Positions 14,848 to 24,749 of a stretch of DNA of 33,603 bases are shown here, one piece after another. How positions within the stretch are numbered: the first letter of the stretch is position 1; each line of letters starts with the position of its first letter. The translations under genes were made by a program, and so were the position numbers. The notes beneath the pieces were generated by a model. That model ran no database searches. It had not been told where the DNA came from and worked only from the letters and a program-made list of their open reading frames with translations. The DNA is taken from positions 1 to 33,603 of the forward strand of contig JAQIBS010000079.1 of assembly GCA_027858965.1 (NCBI GenBank). The letters run 5' to 3'. Source of the stretch: Kiritimatiellia bacterium (GTDB lineage: Bacteria; Verrucomicrobiota; Kiritimatiellia; RFP12; UBA1067).

Positions 14848-17800
14848 ATGAAGAGTGGATTATTTTTGTTTATCTGTACGATTTTATTCTCAGTTAGCTT
14901 GTTTGCTGCTGATGGTCAATGGAGCAGTACAACCAATAGCACCTGGAGTAATGCCGCTAACTGGTCCAGCGGAACCATTGCCGCCGGGTCTGGTTCAACA
15001 GCAACCTTCAATACCTCCGGCAGCGGAGCTATCACAGTAGCTAATGACATGACTAATCTAGCATTGAATGGCATTGTGTTAGGTGGGAGTGGCTTTGTTT
15101 TGACTGGTAGTGGTCTCCTGATGGATGCGGACGGGGCTGTTCAGGTTACGGCATCCGATCATACAATCGGCATGCCGATCACACTTCAGGGGAATATGGA
15201 CTATGCTATCGGATCCGGACTCACCTTACAGCAGAGCGGTGCCATCTCCGGTGATGGAGGAATAACACTGAATGGCGGCGTTATGATCCTCTCCGCTGCC
15301 GCAAATTCCTATACTGGAAAAACAGTGACGACCTCAGGTATTCTAAGTTTCAGTGACCCAGCTCAGTTAGGCGACAGCAGCAATGATGCCGGCAATCTGG
15401 TTTTGGGTGATGGCATACTGCGTTATACAGGAGATTCCGCCATTATGGATCGTGGTTATACGCTTGAGCCAGGAGAGAGTAATAATCGTGCAGCGGTGAT
15501 TGATGTGGTGGAAGCCGATACTACACTGACGATCGCGGGAAAAGCAGCGGCTCCAGGTGGTGTTCTGATTAAAACCGGCGAAGGCACGCTGGCATATACC
15601 TATCCTGGATATCAGGAGTTGAACAAATCACGAGGGTCTGTGACAGAGGCAAGCGATATTGTTTACGATGAAAATGGCAGTGCGGGAACCAATGGTTATT
15701 CACTCTTCACCGTGGACAGGGGGCGCGTGATTCTTGGTGCACCGGGGCAGACCAATATCATCTACGGGACTGCCTGGGTCGGCTCGCGTACCCTCGCATC
15801 GCCCCGCATGGATATAATCGGCGGTGTAACCAAAGTCTACAATACATACTTTACTATCGGTCGCGGTACCGGAACCACTACTTCTCATCAGCAACCGAGT
15901 ATGTATGTGTCTAATGGTGCGTTTGTAGAGTTAAATCGCTTTGTGATGGGTTATGCAAACAATCAGCCAAATTTCTACAGTGAACCTTTGTTAAATATTG
16001 ATAATGCCAGTTTTGTTGTTCTTAACGACTGCTTTCTGAGTGAAAACCCGAGCTTGCTTACAACTGTCACTGTCACCAACAGCGGGTTGTTCCAGTGCGA
16101 CTCAAAGGATCCCAACAAAGGCATGTCTCTCTCTCAATCCGCTGGCGCGCAAACCTACGTTAATATTGGCGGCAACAGTACGGGGCGTACCTATCAAGTA
16201 CGTCTAGGTCGTGGTAGTACACTCAGTGTGATGCAGAACAGCATGTTCGAACTCGACACGACGCCGACTAATGTGGTTGCGCAGAAGTTGAATCTTGGTG
16301 CTGCTCGTTTCGACAGTGGAACGCTGGCACAGCGCCAGACCGCGCTGATCTCGGATTGGTTTGTCGGTGCCACCAACCTGCTGGTCGGCGCTGGTGACAT
16401 GACGGTTGATGTGAGCAGTCACGCCTGGCTGGATCCGGTACCCAGAGAAGATCCGGCGAACCCAGGCGGACAGCTGATCAAGACCGGTGCTGGCTCGCTG
16501 GTGCTGCGCCCGACGCCTCTGAATGTGCAGGTGAACGAGGGCAGTCTTTCAATGGCCCTCAGCTACCCATGGTTGACGAGCAGTGTAAATGGTGACTTGA
16601 ACTTTTCCTCAAGCTCGGCATTGGAAGTGTCCGGTGCCAACGCGTTGGCTGGTTGGTCGATAGCGCTGAATGACGCGCGACTCTCGTGCTCGCCCTATGA
16701 CCTATGCTATAAGTCCGAGAGCTGGTCGTTCAACGGCTGGTCGAAGTCGCGGCCCGACGGTATTATTCAGCTGACGGAGAATGTTGGAGGCATAAAGGGT
16801 TCCTCTTTCCTGCTGAGACGCTATGCGTTCGGCGGCGCCTGGACCGCCTCCTTTTCGTACCGTTGCCGGAGCACCCAGTCAAATCCCGCCGACGGGGTAG
16901 CCTTCATTCTTCACAATGATCCGCGTGGCGCTGCAGCGCTAGGCAGCGGCGGTGAATGGCTTGGGTACAGTTTAAGCGGTATGATCACCAATTCGGTCGC
17001 GGTCGGCATTGATATTTATAACAGACGCATCCGTTTCGGTAAACAGGGCAACTTCTTGACGAATATCGGATTTTCGGGTGGTATTCCCAACCTGGGAACA
17101 TTGTCGGGTCCAACCGCTTTCACCATCAGCTACGATGGTGTGGGACAGCTTACCTGCGAGATGGTCGCACCCGGATTCGCCTCTCATACCTTCACGTATG
17201 ACGTTGACCTCGCTGCCGAACTCGGTGACAACGAAGCCTATGTCGGTTTTGCAGCTGGCACAGGTGGTGCCTACGGGCAGCACCTGATCAGCAATTTTGA
17301 GCTGGAGAACGGTGAGCCAGCACCACCGGACTACTGTCGCCACGGCGGGGATTTGACGCTCGGCGCCGCTGAGAAGCTGCCTGTCACCGTGAACCCATCA
17401 AGCCAGCAGCACGGTTTTGTGATCGGAAGTCTCACGTATGCCGATCATTCGGTAATTGATGCGGACGTCGCCGAGGTGCTGTCTGCAACACCTGCTGCCA
17501 CGCTTGCAGATCAGGGGATGTGGCAATTGACTGGATATGCAAACTGGAAGTCGGATGGTCGTCTGGCGGTCTCCACCAACGCCAACAGTAGCCCAGGTAC
17601 GGCCTACACCACCAACCGCTACGCAATCTCACATTCATGGGCCGCGCATTTTGTCTATGACCTCGGCGCACACTCCTCGCTGCCGGCGGACTACATCACG
17701 TTTTCAATGCAGAACTCCAGTCCCGCCAACACAGTCCGTCCGCCCAACCCCGGCTGCTCTGTCATGTGGCGCTATTACGACGGTTCCATCCATACCACGG

Positions 17801-19473
17801 AGATTAAGCTTTACACCAACTCAGTTCCGGTCGTGTTGACCACCGACATCTCGCCTGTCAACTTCATTACCGGCGGTCTCGCCGACATCACTGTCGCGTG
17901 GGACGAGGTGACGCGCGATATCACTGTTACAACGATCCAGTCTGTAGGAACGAACGTGACGGTCATCAGTAATGTTGATGTTCCCACAGCGGTGGGCGCG
18001 AACGACGCCTACATCGGTTTCACGGCCGCCACTGGTGGACAGAACGCCGAGAACATTGTCAGCGACTTTTCTTTCACCAGCGACGCTATGTTACGAAACG
18101 GTTATCTAGCCTTTGATCAAATACAGGGTAGCGGTACTCTCGTGAAGCGAGGTTCCGCCTCGCTTGGTCTGATGGGCAGCGCGGACGCCTCAACGGCCGA
18201 CCTCACCCTGCGTCTGGAGCAGGGTGGACTGCTGTTGCGCAAAACCGCAGCTGAGTCAATCAATACCCTTGGCGCGCGCAGCGACTGGGTCTTCTCGTCT
18301 GAAGGCAAGTGGGCACCCGACAATACCCTGCAGTTTTGTGAAGTTGCCCAAAATTCCAAAGGCACTGCTACCTCGACACGTCGCATCCGTGTGAAAGATT
18401 CTTGGCAGGCCACATTCAAGTTCGGCTTTGGAAAAAAATCCAATCCACCTGCCGACGCCTTCTCGATGTTCTTCCACAACGACCCCCGCGGTCCGGGATG
18501 CGTTGGCGGCCAGACCTCCGGTGCGGGCTACACCGGCATCACCAAGAGTATAGGCTTGCGCTGGTACTTCTACCCCAATAATAACACGACATTGGAAGAC
18601 TCGACCTCTATCGGGCGTAACGGTTCGTGGGATGAAGACAGTCGTTTGAGTCATGTGCCGATATCACTGGTTGCAGGAGAGACTGATTTTGTAGTTTCGT
18701 ATGATTCGATGGCGGCAACGTTAACCTCAATTATGACACAGGGTGCCACCGTAATTACCAATATCTTCACAGGTGTCAACATCCCGACAGATGTCGGTGA
18801 TGACTACGCCTATGTCGGCTTTGGCGGCGGTTGCGGCGGCTCCTCGGGCGAAATGCGCGTCAGTAACTTTAATCTCTCCTATGATCAGGCGGTAGACGGA
18901 CTGGCGGATGAGGCGTATCTAGCCAATCTTTTGTTGCCGGACGGCTCAGAAAATACGGTTTCCCTTGATACTCCTCTAGCCGACAGCACCTTTGTTATTA
19001 CGGCTGCGGAAGTTGGTGATGGAGCCTTTCTTTCGGTGGCCCCCGCATCAGACCAGATCGGCACGCTTGCTGTAGAGACCGTAACACTGGCCGGTGATGC
19101 CACATTTGAGGTAATTTTCGGATCAGCACTGGCGGTATCGAATGCCCTGTCAGGTGTAAGCATAATTAAGACAGGAAGCGGCGCTTTGTATTTATCAGGG
19201 AGTGTCGCTACTTACAGTGGTGATACGATGTTGGAGGATGGGACACTTTCATTGCCGGCCGCCAATTTGCCGTTTACCACTGATCTGTATGTTAACGGGG
19301 CTGCAAAACTTGATTTGGATTTCACAGGAAAACAGCATATTCACTCACTGTTTGTGAACGGGGAAGCAATGCCTGGCGGACTCTATACTGCAACTAACAC
19401 AACATGGATTACAGGCACCGGAACTCTGGTTGTAACCTATCCGCCTAGCGGAGTTCTGATTATTGTCAGATAA
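14848..19473 (+). CDS. Secreted beta-strand-repeat protein with three L-type-lectin-like domains
   Basis: A 1541-residue exported protein. ATG14848 lies 8 nt after AAGGA and opens a signal peptide ending SLFA (about residue 21). The N-terminal WSNAANWSSG and GGVMILSAAANSYTGKT stretches, plus the C-terminal LIKTGSGALYLSG and YSGDTMLEDGTLSLP, are autotransporter-associated beta-strand repeats. Between them are three related lectin-like domains, near residues 615-821, 891-1081 and 1145-1347. The first and third keep the PADGVAFILHNDPRG / PADAFSMFFHNDPRG signature, while the second has lost it (ITFSMQNSSP). No outer-membrane barrel is visible; the end is PPSGVLIIVR. It probably binds polysaccharide outside the cell. 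Roughly 16100-18640 is visibly more GC-rich than both ends of the gene, so the lectin core may be of separate origin. Confidence 0.85.
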   Translation: MKSGLFLFICTILFSVSLFAADGQWSSTTNSTWSNAANWSSGTIAAGSGSTATFNTSGSGAITVANDMTNLALNGIVLGGSGFVLTGSGLLMDADGAVQVTASDHTIGMPITLQGNMDYAIGSGLTLQQSGAISGDGGITLNGGVMILSAAANSYTGKTVTTSGILSFSDPAQLGDSSNDAGNLVLGDGILRYTGDSAIMDRGYTLEPGESNNRAAVIDVVEADTTLTIAGKAAAPGGVLIKTGEGTLAYTYPGYQELNKSRGSVTEASDIVYDENGSAGTNGYSLFTVDRGRVILGAPGQTNIIYGTAWVGSRTLASPRMDIIGGVTKVYNTYFTIGRGTGTTTSHQQPSMYVSNGAFVELNRFVMGYANNQPNFYSEPLLNIDNASFVVLNDCFLSENPSLLTTVTVTNSGLFQCDSKDPNKGMSLSQSAGAQTYVNIGGNSTGRTYQVRLGRGSTLSVMQNSMFELDTTPTNVVAQKLNLGAARFDSGTLAQRQTALISDWFVGATNLLVGAGDMTVDVSSHAWLDPVPREDPANPGGQLIKTGAGSLVLRPTPLNVQVNEGSLSMALSYPWLTSSVNGDLNFSSSSALEVSGANALAGWSIALNDARLSCSPYDLCYKSESWSFNGWSKSRPDGIIQLTENVGGIKGSSFLLRRYAFGGAWTASFSYRCRSTQSNPADGVAFILHNDPRGAAALGSGGEWLGYSLSGMITNSVAVGIDIYNRRIRFGKQGNFLTNIGFSGGIPNLGTLSGPTAFTISYDGVGQLTCEMVAPGFASHTFTYDVDLAAELGDNEAYVGFAAGTGGAYGQHLISNFELENGEPAPPDYCRHGGDLTLGAAEKLPVTVNPSSQQHGFVIGSLTYADHSVIDADVAEVLSATPAATLADQGMWQLTGYANWKSDGRLAVSTNANSSPGTAYTTNRYAISHSWAAHFVYDLGAHSSLPADYITFSMQNSSPANTVRPPNPGCSVMWRYYDGSIHTTEIKLYTNSVPVVLTTDISPVNFITGGLADITVAWDEVTRDITVTTIQSVGTNVTVISNVDVPTAVGANDAYIGFTAATGGQNAENIVSDFSFTSDAMLRNGYLAFDQIQGSGTLVKRGSASLGLMGSADASTADLTLRLEQGGLLLRKTAAESINTLGARSDWVFSSEGKWAPDNTLQFCEVAQNSKGTATSTRRIRVKDSWQATFKFGFGKKSNPPADAFSMFFHNDPRGPGCVGGQTSGAGYTGITKSIGLRWYFYPNNNTTLEDSTSIGRNGSWDEDSRLSHVPISLVAGETDFVVSYDSMAATLTSIMTQGATVITNIFTGVNIPTDVGDDYAYVGFGGGCGGSSGEMRVSNFNLSYDQAVDGLADEAYLANLLLPDGSENTVSLDTPLADSTFVITAAEVGDGAFLSVAPASDQIGTLAVETVTLAGDATFEVIFGSALAVSNALSGVSIIKTGSGALYLSGSVATYSGDTMLEDGTLSLPAANLPFTTDLYVNGAAKLDLDFTGKQHIHSLFVNGEAMPGGLYTATNTTWITGTGTLVVTYPPSGVLIIVR

Positions 19474-19558
19474 ACTCTTTAATAATGCGTATTTCAAAGC
19501 GCGTTTAGGGTGAACGCGACTGTTTTGGATAATATTTGGGACATTATTTTGCATGTGC

Positions 19559-19588
19559 TTGACTATTGCATTTAATGATTGATAGAAT
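19559..19588 (+). promoter_or_regulatory. Probable promoter of ispD
   Basis: TTGACT (19559-19564), an 18-bp spacer and TAGAAT (19583-19588) lie 89 nt upstream of ispD. A CGCGTT/AACGCG hairpin at about 19501-19519 lies between it and the lectin gene stop. Confidence 0.55.
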
Positions 19589-19676
19589 AGTACTTCTTTG
19601 AAGATATTTTAGATTTTTTGCGAGAATATCGTTCCAGTTTCATAAATTTATTTATTTTTAGTTCAGGGAGCATTTA

Positions 19677-20357
19677 ATGAATAGTGCAATTATAGTAGCT
19701 GCTGGTCGTAGTCAGCGAATGGGGACAAACACTGATAAGGCCTTTCTTAATCTTGGACCAAAACCGGTTGTTGCCTGGTCTTTGCTGGCTTTTGAGGAGT
19801 GTCATGAAATTGACAGAATCATACTAGTTGTTCGAAAAGATCAGGCGCTTGCTGCAAAAACACTGTCTCAGATGTTTGGTATTTCCAAATTGCAGACTGT
19901 GGTTGCAGGTGGTGCTAACCGTCAGGATTCCGTCTTGAATGGAATTAAGGAACTTGATCCCGAGACTCGCTATGTAAGTATTCATGATGGTGCCCGTCCA
20001 TGCGTCAGACCTGAATTAATTGAAGCGACTTTGAGGTGTGCTAAACGTAATGGTACCGGAATTGCCGCAAGTAGAGTATGGGACACAGTTAAATATGTTG
20101 AACGCGGTACAACTGTTGATCACACTGTAGATCGTTCCAAGCTATGGACGGTTCAGACTCCGCAAACATTTAATCTTACACTTTTAACCAAAGCTTATGC
20201 GGATGTCAAAAAGAAAAAGGCTTCGGTGACAGATGATGCCAGTGCAGTTGAACTTCTAGGCGAATCAGTTCGTCTGGTGGAGTGGATGCACCCGAATATT
20301 AAAATAACAACAGCCGATGATCTTCCGCTGGCTATGGCTGCATTAAATATCTCCTGA
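19677..20357 (+). CDS. ispD: 2-C-methyl-D-erythritol 4-phosphate cytidylyltransferase
   Basis: A 226-residue enzyme of the MEP isoprenoid pathway that joins CTP and MEP to CDP-ME. The nucleotide-binding start is IIVAAGRSQRMG (5-16) followed by DKAFLNLGPKPV, and later blocks are VVAGGANRQDSV, VSIHDGARPCV, DTVKYV, WTVQTPQTF, TDDASAVELLG and NIKITTADD, all diagnostic of IspD. AGGGAG at 19665-19670 is 6 nt before the ATG. Length is normal. It heads a forward housekeeping block that also contains dxs, the first gene of the same pathway, three genes later. IspF is not fused or adjacent. Confidence 0.96.
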   Translation: MNSAIIVAAGRSQRMGTNTDKAFLNLGPKPVVAWSLLAFEECHEIDRIILVVRKDQALAAKTLSQMFGISKLQTVVAGGANRQDSVLNGIKELDPETRYVSIHDGARPCVRPELIEATLRCAKRNGTGIAASRVWDTVKYVERGTTVDHTVDRSKLWTVQTPQTFNLTLLTKAYADVKKKKASVTDDASAVELLGESVRLVEWMHPNIKITTADDLPLAMAALNIS

Positions 20358-20414
20358 TTGCGGCTATATATGAAAAGAGTAAATAATTAGATTTGAGAGG
20401 AATTAACAATAGAG

Positions 20415-21149
20415 ATGATTGAGAAAAAATATGCTGTATTAGGGGATATACATGGTAATATTGATGCTTTAAACGCAGTTATTGATGATGCACGCAACAA
20501 AGGGGTAACGGATTTTGTCAGCGTTGGAGATATTGTCGGATATAATGCCTGTCCTGTTGAGTGTATTAAGGTTTTCCGTGACCTTGGGTGCATAACCGTT
20601 CGCGGAAATCATGATCACTACTGCTCCTACGATGAAAGCCTTGATGATTTCCAGCCACTTGCGGCCAGCGTGATCGCCTGGACCAGACGTCAGCTGAATG
20701 AAGAGTGTATCAAATGGCTGCATGATCTACCCTATAGCAAATCATTTGGTGGTTTCATGCTTGTGCACAGCACCCTTGACATGCCGGAGAACTGGGGATA
20801 TGTTTTTGATACACTTGCGGCTGAAGCACACTTTAATTATCAGACGCTCTCACTTTGTTTTCATGGGCATACGCATGTTCCGATGATTTATAAAAAAGAG
20901 CATGATACAATCATGCGGGTTGAACCCTGCAAAGTGAAGGTGTCCTTTGGACCGAAGTATTTTATTAATGTAGGCAGCGTTGGCCAGCCTCGGAATAATG
21001 ATCCTCGAAGCACATATGCCATTTACTCAACAAAAACCAGAGAAGTTGAGTTTGCTCGAGTTGAATATGATGTTGATAGCGCTATTGCCCGAAATCGCAA
21101 AGCCGGTTTGCCGGACCGTTTATCGTTAAGGTTAAAACTGGGTCGTTAA
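20415..21149 (+). CDS. Calcineurin-like metallophosphoesterase
   Basis: A 244-residue dinuclear-metal phosphoesterase. The five signature blocks are present in order: GDIHGN (10-15), GDIVGY with Asp39, GNHDH (64-68), LVHST (His118) and GHTHVP (151-156). The family cleaves phosphodiester or phosphomonoester bonds; this short YfcE/MJ0936-like class has no fixed physiological substrate. It lies 57 bp after ispD, and GAGAGGA at 20395-20401 is somewhat far (13 nt) from the ATG, so translation may be modest. There is no signal peptide, so it acts in the cytoplasm. No link to isoprenoid synthesis is implied beyond co-orientation. Confidence 0.9.
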   Translation: MIEKKYAVLGDIHGNIDALNAVIDDARNKGVTDFVSVGDIVGYNACPVECIKVFRDLGCITVRGNHDHYCSYDESLDDFQPLAASVIAWTRRQLNEECIKWLHDLPYSKSFGGFMLVHSTLDMPENWGYVFDTLAAEAHFNYQTLSLCFHGHTHVPMIYKKEHDTIMRVEPCKVKVSFGPKYFINVGSVGQPRNNDPRSTYAIYSTKTREVEFARVEYDVDSAIARNRKAGLPDRLSLRLKLGR

Positions 21150-21190
21150 TCTTTTTAGAAATGTATGGCCCCCTTTAAGGTTCTTAACTG

Positions 21191-22807
21191 ATGTTTGCTA
21201 AAAAAGCGCCAAAAATTTGTTTTTTCAGCGCGGTTATTTTCTCTTTAGCATCCGCGTTGCTTCTCTATTCATTCAGTTGCCTTTTCGGTAATCTTAATCA
21301 GGATGAGGGTTGGTATTTATATGCGGCTAAAAGTGTTTCTGTCGGTTTGCATCCCTATAAGGATTTCTTTTATACTCAGGCTCCGGTAATGCCTTGGTTC
21401 TATAGTGCTTTTGAAGGTATATGGGGACGGTTTGGTGTATTGGGTGGCAGGGTTTTTACAGCTGTCCTCGGTTTATTATCCTCTCTTTGTGTTGCCTTCA
21501 TGGCAAGTCGTGCTGTTTCGACAGAGCGTTCACGGTCTGCTGGCGTAATCGCATTCGCCTTGGTTTCCTGTAATCTCTATCATGTTTACTTTACGACAAT
21601 ACCCAAAACATATGCGTTAACATCTCTCTTTCTTTATTCAGGCTGTCTTCTTCTGACACTCTGTTTTTTTCGTGAACGCAAAAGTCACTCACGAATGTCA
21701 CGCATGTGGGCACTACCAGCCGGTATTCTTATTGCTCTTGCCGCTGGTGTACGGCTCTCTATCGGTGCACTTCTTCCTGTCATAACTCTTGTATTGCTAC
21801 TCAATTTTCGCAAAAGCGGTAGCGCTTTCTTCTGGTTTGCATTGGGGAGCTTGATAGGTTTGCTTACAGTATTTGCCCCGGTTTATCTGCATGCAAAGGA
21901 TGAATTTATTTTCAGTCAGAGCTTTCATGTGTCACGTGCAGGTAATGACATCTTTCTTATTGCCGGTTCGCTCTCTCGTTTAATTCGGGCCTACCTAACA
22001 CAATTTGTGCTTTTTGGTGCTCTCTGTCTGGCATATCTTTTTCTGGATATTAAAGGTGGAACGGTCTGTGATGACGAACATGATGGTTATCAATACCATG
22101 GTAAGATCTGGCCCTTGATATGGTTCCTCTCTTTCTTAGCTGTGTTCGCAGTGCAGATTATAAGTCCTCATCCCTATGATGATTATCAGGTTCCGGTCAT
22201 GGGACTTTTCAGTGCTGCTCTTGCGGCTTGGGTGGTTAATATCTTTAAAAATAAAACACATCATTCTATAATAGCTTTTGGTTTGGTTTGCACGGTTAAT
22301 GTATGTAGCTTCTCATCCCCTTTAATTCAGGAATGGGTTACAGATGGCCAGGATCGTTTTTGGGTACAAAAAAAAGAGAGTTCTGATATAATGGAGCTCC
22401 AGGCTGCTGCACGGGATATATCCGCTTTGCTTGATGGTCATAAAGAGCTGCTGACTCAGGATCTCTACTTGGCTGTTGAGGCAGATTTGAGGGTCCCGCG
22501 TGGATTAGAGATGGGGCCGTTTGGCTACTTCCCTGATTTAAGTGATAAGGATGCTTTGAAATATCATGTGTTTAATAAAGAGGGTCTGCATAAACTGATA
22601 TTTGGAGCACCCTGTGAAGTAGCGGCATTCAGTGGATATGGCCTTGCTATTCAAGCGCCAGTAATGGACCCGGTGCCTCACAAAGAGTATCAGCGCTTTA
22701 TGAAAGAATTGAGTATGAACTATGATTTTGTGCAAGAGATTCCTCATTTCGGCCAGCATAATACATTGTTGCAAATATTAAAACGGCGCAAGTCCATTGC
22801 AGAGTAA
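21191..22807 (+). CDS. GT-C fold (ArnT/PMT-like) membrane glycosyltransferase
   Basis: A 538-residue integral membrane protein with about ten or more hydrophobic segments in its first 360 residues and a soluble C-terminal part. The first extracytoplasmic loop has NQDEGWYLYAAKSVSVGLHPY (motif near 36-56) and TQAPVMPWFY; the Asp38-Glu39 pair is the metal/acceptor-site acid of GT-C enzymes that use lipid-linked sugars. The family transfers sugar from polyprenyl phosphate donors to protein, lipid A or glycans. Its position between ispD and dxs is notable because polyprenyl carriers derive from the MEP pathway, although co-regulation is only inferred. Substrate is unknown. Confidence 0.78.
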   Translation: MFAKKAPKICFFSAVIFSLASALLLYSFSCLFGNLNQDEGWYLYAAKSVSVGLHPYKDFFYTQAPVMPWFYSAFEGIWGRFGVLGGRVFTAVLGLLSSLCVAFMASRAVSTERSRSAGVIAFALVSCNLYHVYFTTIPKTYALTSLFLYSGCLLLTLCFFRERKSHSRMSRMWALPAGILIALAAGVRLSIGALLPVITLVLLLNFRKSGSAFFWFALGSLIGLLTVFAPVYLHAKDEFIFSQSFHVSRAGNDIFLIAGSLSRLIRAYLTQFVLFGALCLAYLFLDIKGGTVCDDEHDGYQYHGKIWPLIWFLSFLAVFAVQIISPHPYDDYQVPVMGLFSAALAAWVVNIFKNKTHHSIIAFGLVCTVNVCSFSSPLIQEWVTDGQDRFWVQKKESSDIMELQAAARDISALLDGHKELLTQDLYLAVEADLRVPRGLEMGPFGYFPDLSDKDALKYHVFNKEGLHKLIFGAPCEVAAFSGYGLAIQAPVMDPVPHKEYQRFMKELSMNYDFVQEIPHFGQHNTLLQILKRRKSIAE

Positions 22808-22862
22808 TACGATTAGGCTGCATTATAAAAATACTGCATATGGTATTTAGAATTTATAAATA

Positions 22863-24746
22863 ATGAATAATATTTTAAAGAAAATTACCGGGCCAAAGGA
22901 TGTGAAGTCCCTGTCTTCGTCAGAGCTTTCTATGTTAGCTGATGATATCCGCGAAACCATCATTGCGACAGTCAGTCGCAATGGAGGACATCTGGCGTCT
23001 AATCTCGGCTCCGTTGAGTTAACAATTGCTTTGATGCGTATTTTTTCGCCGCCTACCGATAAGGTGATCTGGGATGTTGGACATCAGGCCTATGCCTGGA
23101 AGCTTTTGACAGGCCGCATTTCCCGTTTTGACACATTGCGTAAATATAATGGAATCTCAGGTTTTCCTAAACCTAGTGAAAGTGAGTGCGACACCTTTGT
23201 GGCCGGCCATGCCGGTACTGCGCTCTCTGCTGCATTGGGTTTAGCTGCGGGACGTGATCGGAAATCTACAAAAGAAGCTGTTGTCGCTGTGATTGGTGAT
23301 GCCTCAATGTCTAATGGAATTTCACTCGAAGCATTGAATAACCTGGAAGATGTCGGAACCAAGGTAATTGTTATACTGAATGATAACGAAATGTCCATCG
23401 CAGAAAATGTGGGTTCTCTTTCTCGCCGCCTTGGAAGTCTGCTAACTGATGTACGCTATAATCGCATCAAAGCCGCTGCGGAACAGACCGGTCATAAACT
23501 GCACATGACTTTTATGCGCAGGGCTTATCATAAGATGGAACAGTTTATCAAAAGCATCTGGCTTAAAAATGCTTTCTTTGAAGAATTCGGACTTCGTTAT
23601 ATCGGTCCTATCGATGGACATGATATGAAGGCTCTGGAAAGTGCTTTGCTCTCTGCTCAAGAGTACAAAGGTCCGGTTCTGTTGCATGTGGCAACACTGA
23701 AGGGATGTGGTTTCAAGCCAGCTGAACGAAAACCTCATGCATGGCATGGAGTTGGCCCTTTTGACCCTGAACAGGTCTTGAAAGATGGTCAACAGAATAC
23801 CCCGGCTAAATTGAATTACTCGGAAGCATGTGGGTCCATATTAACCTCAATGGCAGAGGAGAATAAATCCATCATGGCTATCACAGCCGCGATGAGTGCT
23901 GGAACCGGGTTGCACAGGTTTAAACAGAAATTTCCTGAACGTTTCTTTGATGTAGGCATCTGCGAGGGACATGCTGTTGTTTTTGCTGCAGGATTAGCCA
24001 CAAGTGGTTTCAGGCCTGTGTTTGCAGTTTACTCCACTTTTCTACAGAGAGCGGTCGACTGCGTAATGCATGATATTGCATTGCAGAAACTGCCGGTTCT
24101 GATCTGCGTGGATCGTGCCGGTATTGTCGGTAGCGATGGACCCACGCATCATGGGGTCTTCGATATTCCCATGCTTCGCTGCCTGCCTAATCTTGTGATT
24201 ATGCAGCCTGCTGATTATCTGGAGTTGAAAGCAATGTTGCAAACGGCTTTGACTCATGACGGCCCTGTTGTCCTGAGATATCCACGTGGGAGCAGTGCTG
24301 AAGTTGATTTAAGCCAGCCTGTTGAAAATCTGGAAATAGGGAAAGCTCTCGTCTGCCGCCAACCGGAGGACGGACAGAAAGAGGTGACCTGGATCTGGTC
24401 CTACGGCGATATGCTTCCTGTTGCAGAGGGTGTTGCTGAAAAACTGTCTGAGGCTGGCAGGGCCGTCGGCGTTGTGAATGCACGATTTATTAAACCCGTA
24501 GATAAAGGCCTTTTGAAAGAGCACTCTGACAATGAAACAACAATTGTAGTCACCATTGAAAATAGCGCTTTGGCTGGTGGGTTTGGTTCAGCTGTGCGGG
24601 AGGCTTTGGCGGAGATGCAGTTGAATATTCCCGTACGCTCTTTTGGTTGGACTGATACCTTTATCGAGCAGGGATCAATAGAGGAACTCCTACAGGAGGG
24701 TGGTTTAACTCCTGAGGCAATTTTTCAAGAATTGATGGAGATCTGA
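22863..24746 (+). CDS. dxs: 1-deoxy-D-xylulose-5-phosphate synthase
   Basis: A 627-residue thiamine-diphosphate enzyme that condenses pyruvate and glyceraldehyde-3-phosphate, the entry step of the MEP pathway. Motifs are SRNGGHLASNLG with His43, DVGHQAYAWK, the TPP site GDASMSNGISLEALNN (145-160), DGHD, WHGVGPFDP, the catalytic-Glu block GICEGHAV with Glu368, DRAGIVGSDGPTHHG (417-431) and GGFGSAV. Two blocks differ from the usual sequence: GIAEQHAV reads GICEGHAV, and the GDG of the TPP site reads GDA. The catalytic residues are kept, so it should be active. No Shine-Dalgarno precedes the ATG. tsaB starts 3 nt after its stop and uses a ribosome site inside dxs. Confidence 0.95.
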   Translation: MNNILKKITGPKDVKSLSSSELSMLADDIRETIIATVSRNGGHLASNLGSVELTIALMRIFSPPTDKVIWDVGHQAYAWKLLTGRISRFDTLRKYNGISGFPKPSESECDTFVAGHAGTALSAALGLAAGRDRKSTKEAVVAVIGDASMSNGISLEALNNLEDVGTKVIVILNDNEMSIAENVGSLSRRLGSLLTDVRYNRIKAAAEQTGHKLHMTFMRRAYHKMEQFIKSIWLKNAFFEEFGLRYIGPIDGHDMKALESALLSAQEYKGPVLLHVATLKGCGFKPAERKPHAWHGVGPFDPEQVLKDGQQNTPAKLNYSEACGSILTSMAEENKSIMAITAAMSAGTGLHRFKQKFPERFFDVGICEGHAVVFAAGLATSGFRPVFAVYSTFLQRAVDCVMHDIALQKLPVLICVDRAGIVGSDGPTHHGVFDIPMLRCLPNLVIMQPADYLELKAMLQTALTHDGPVVLRYPRGSSAEVDLSQPVENLEIGKALVCRQPEDGQKEVTWIWSYGDMLPVAEGVAEKLSEAGRAVGVVNARFIKPVDKGLLKEHSDNETTIVVTIENSALAGGFGSAVREALAEMQLNIPVRSFGWTDTFIEQGSIEELLQEGGLTPEAIFQELMEI

Positions 24747-24749
24747 GTT

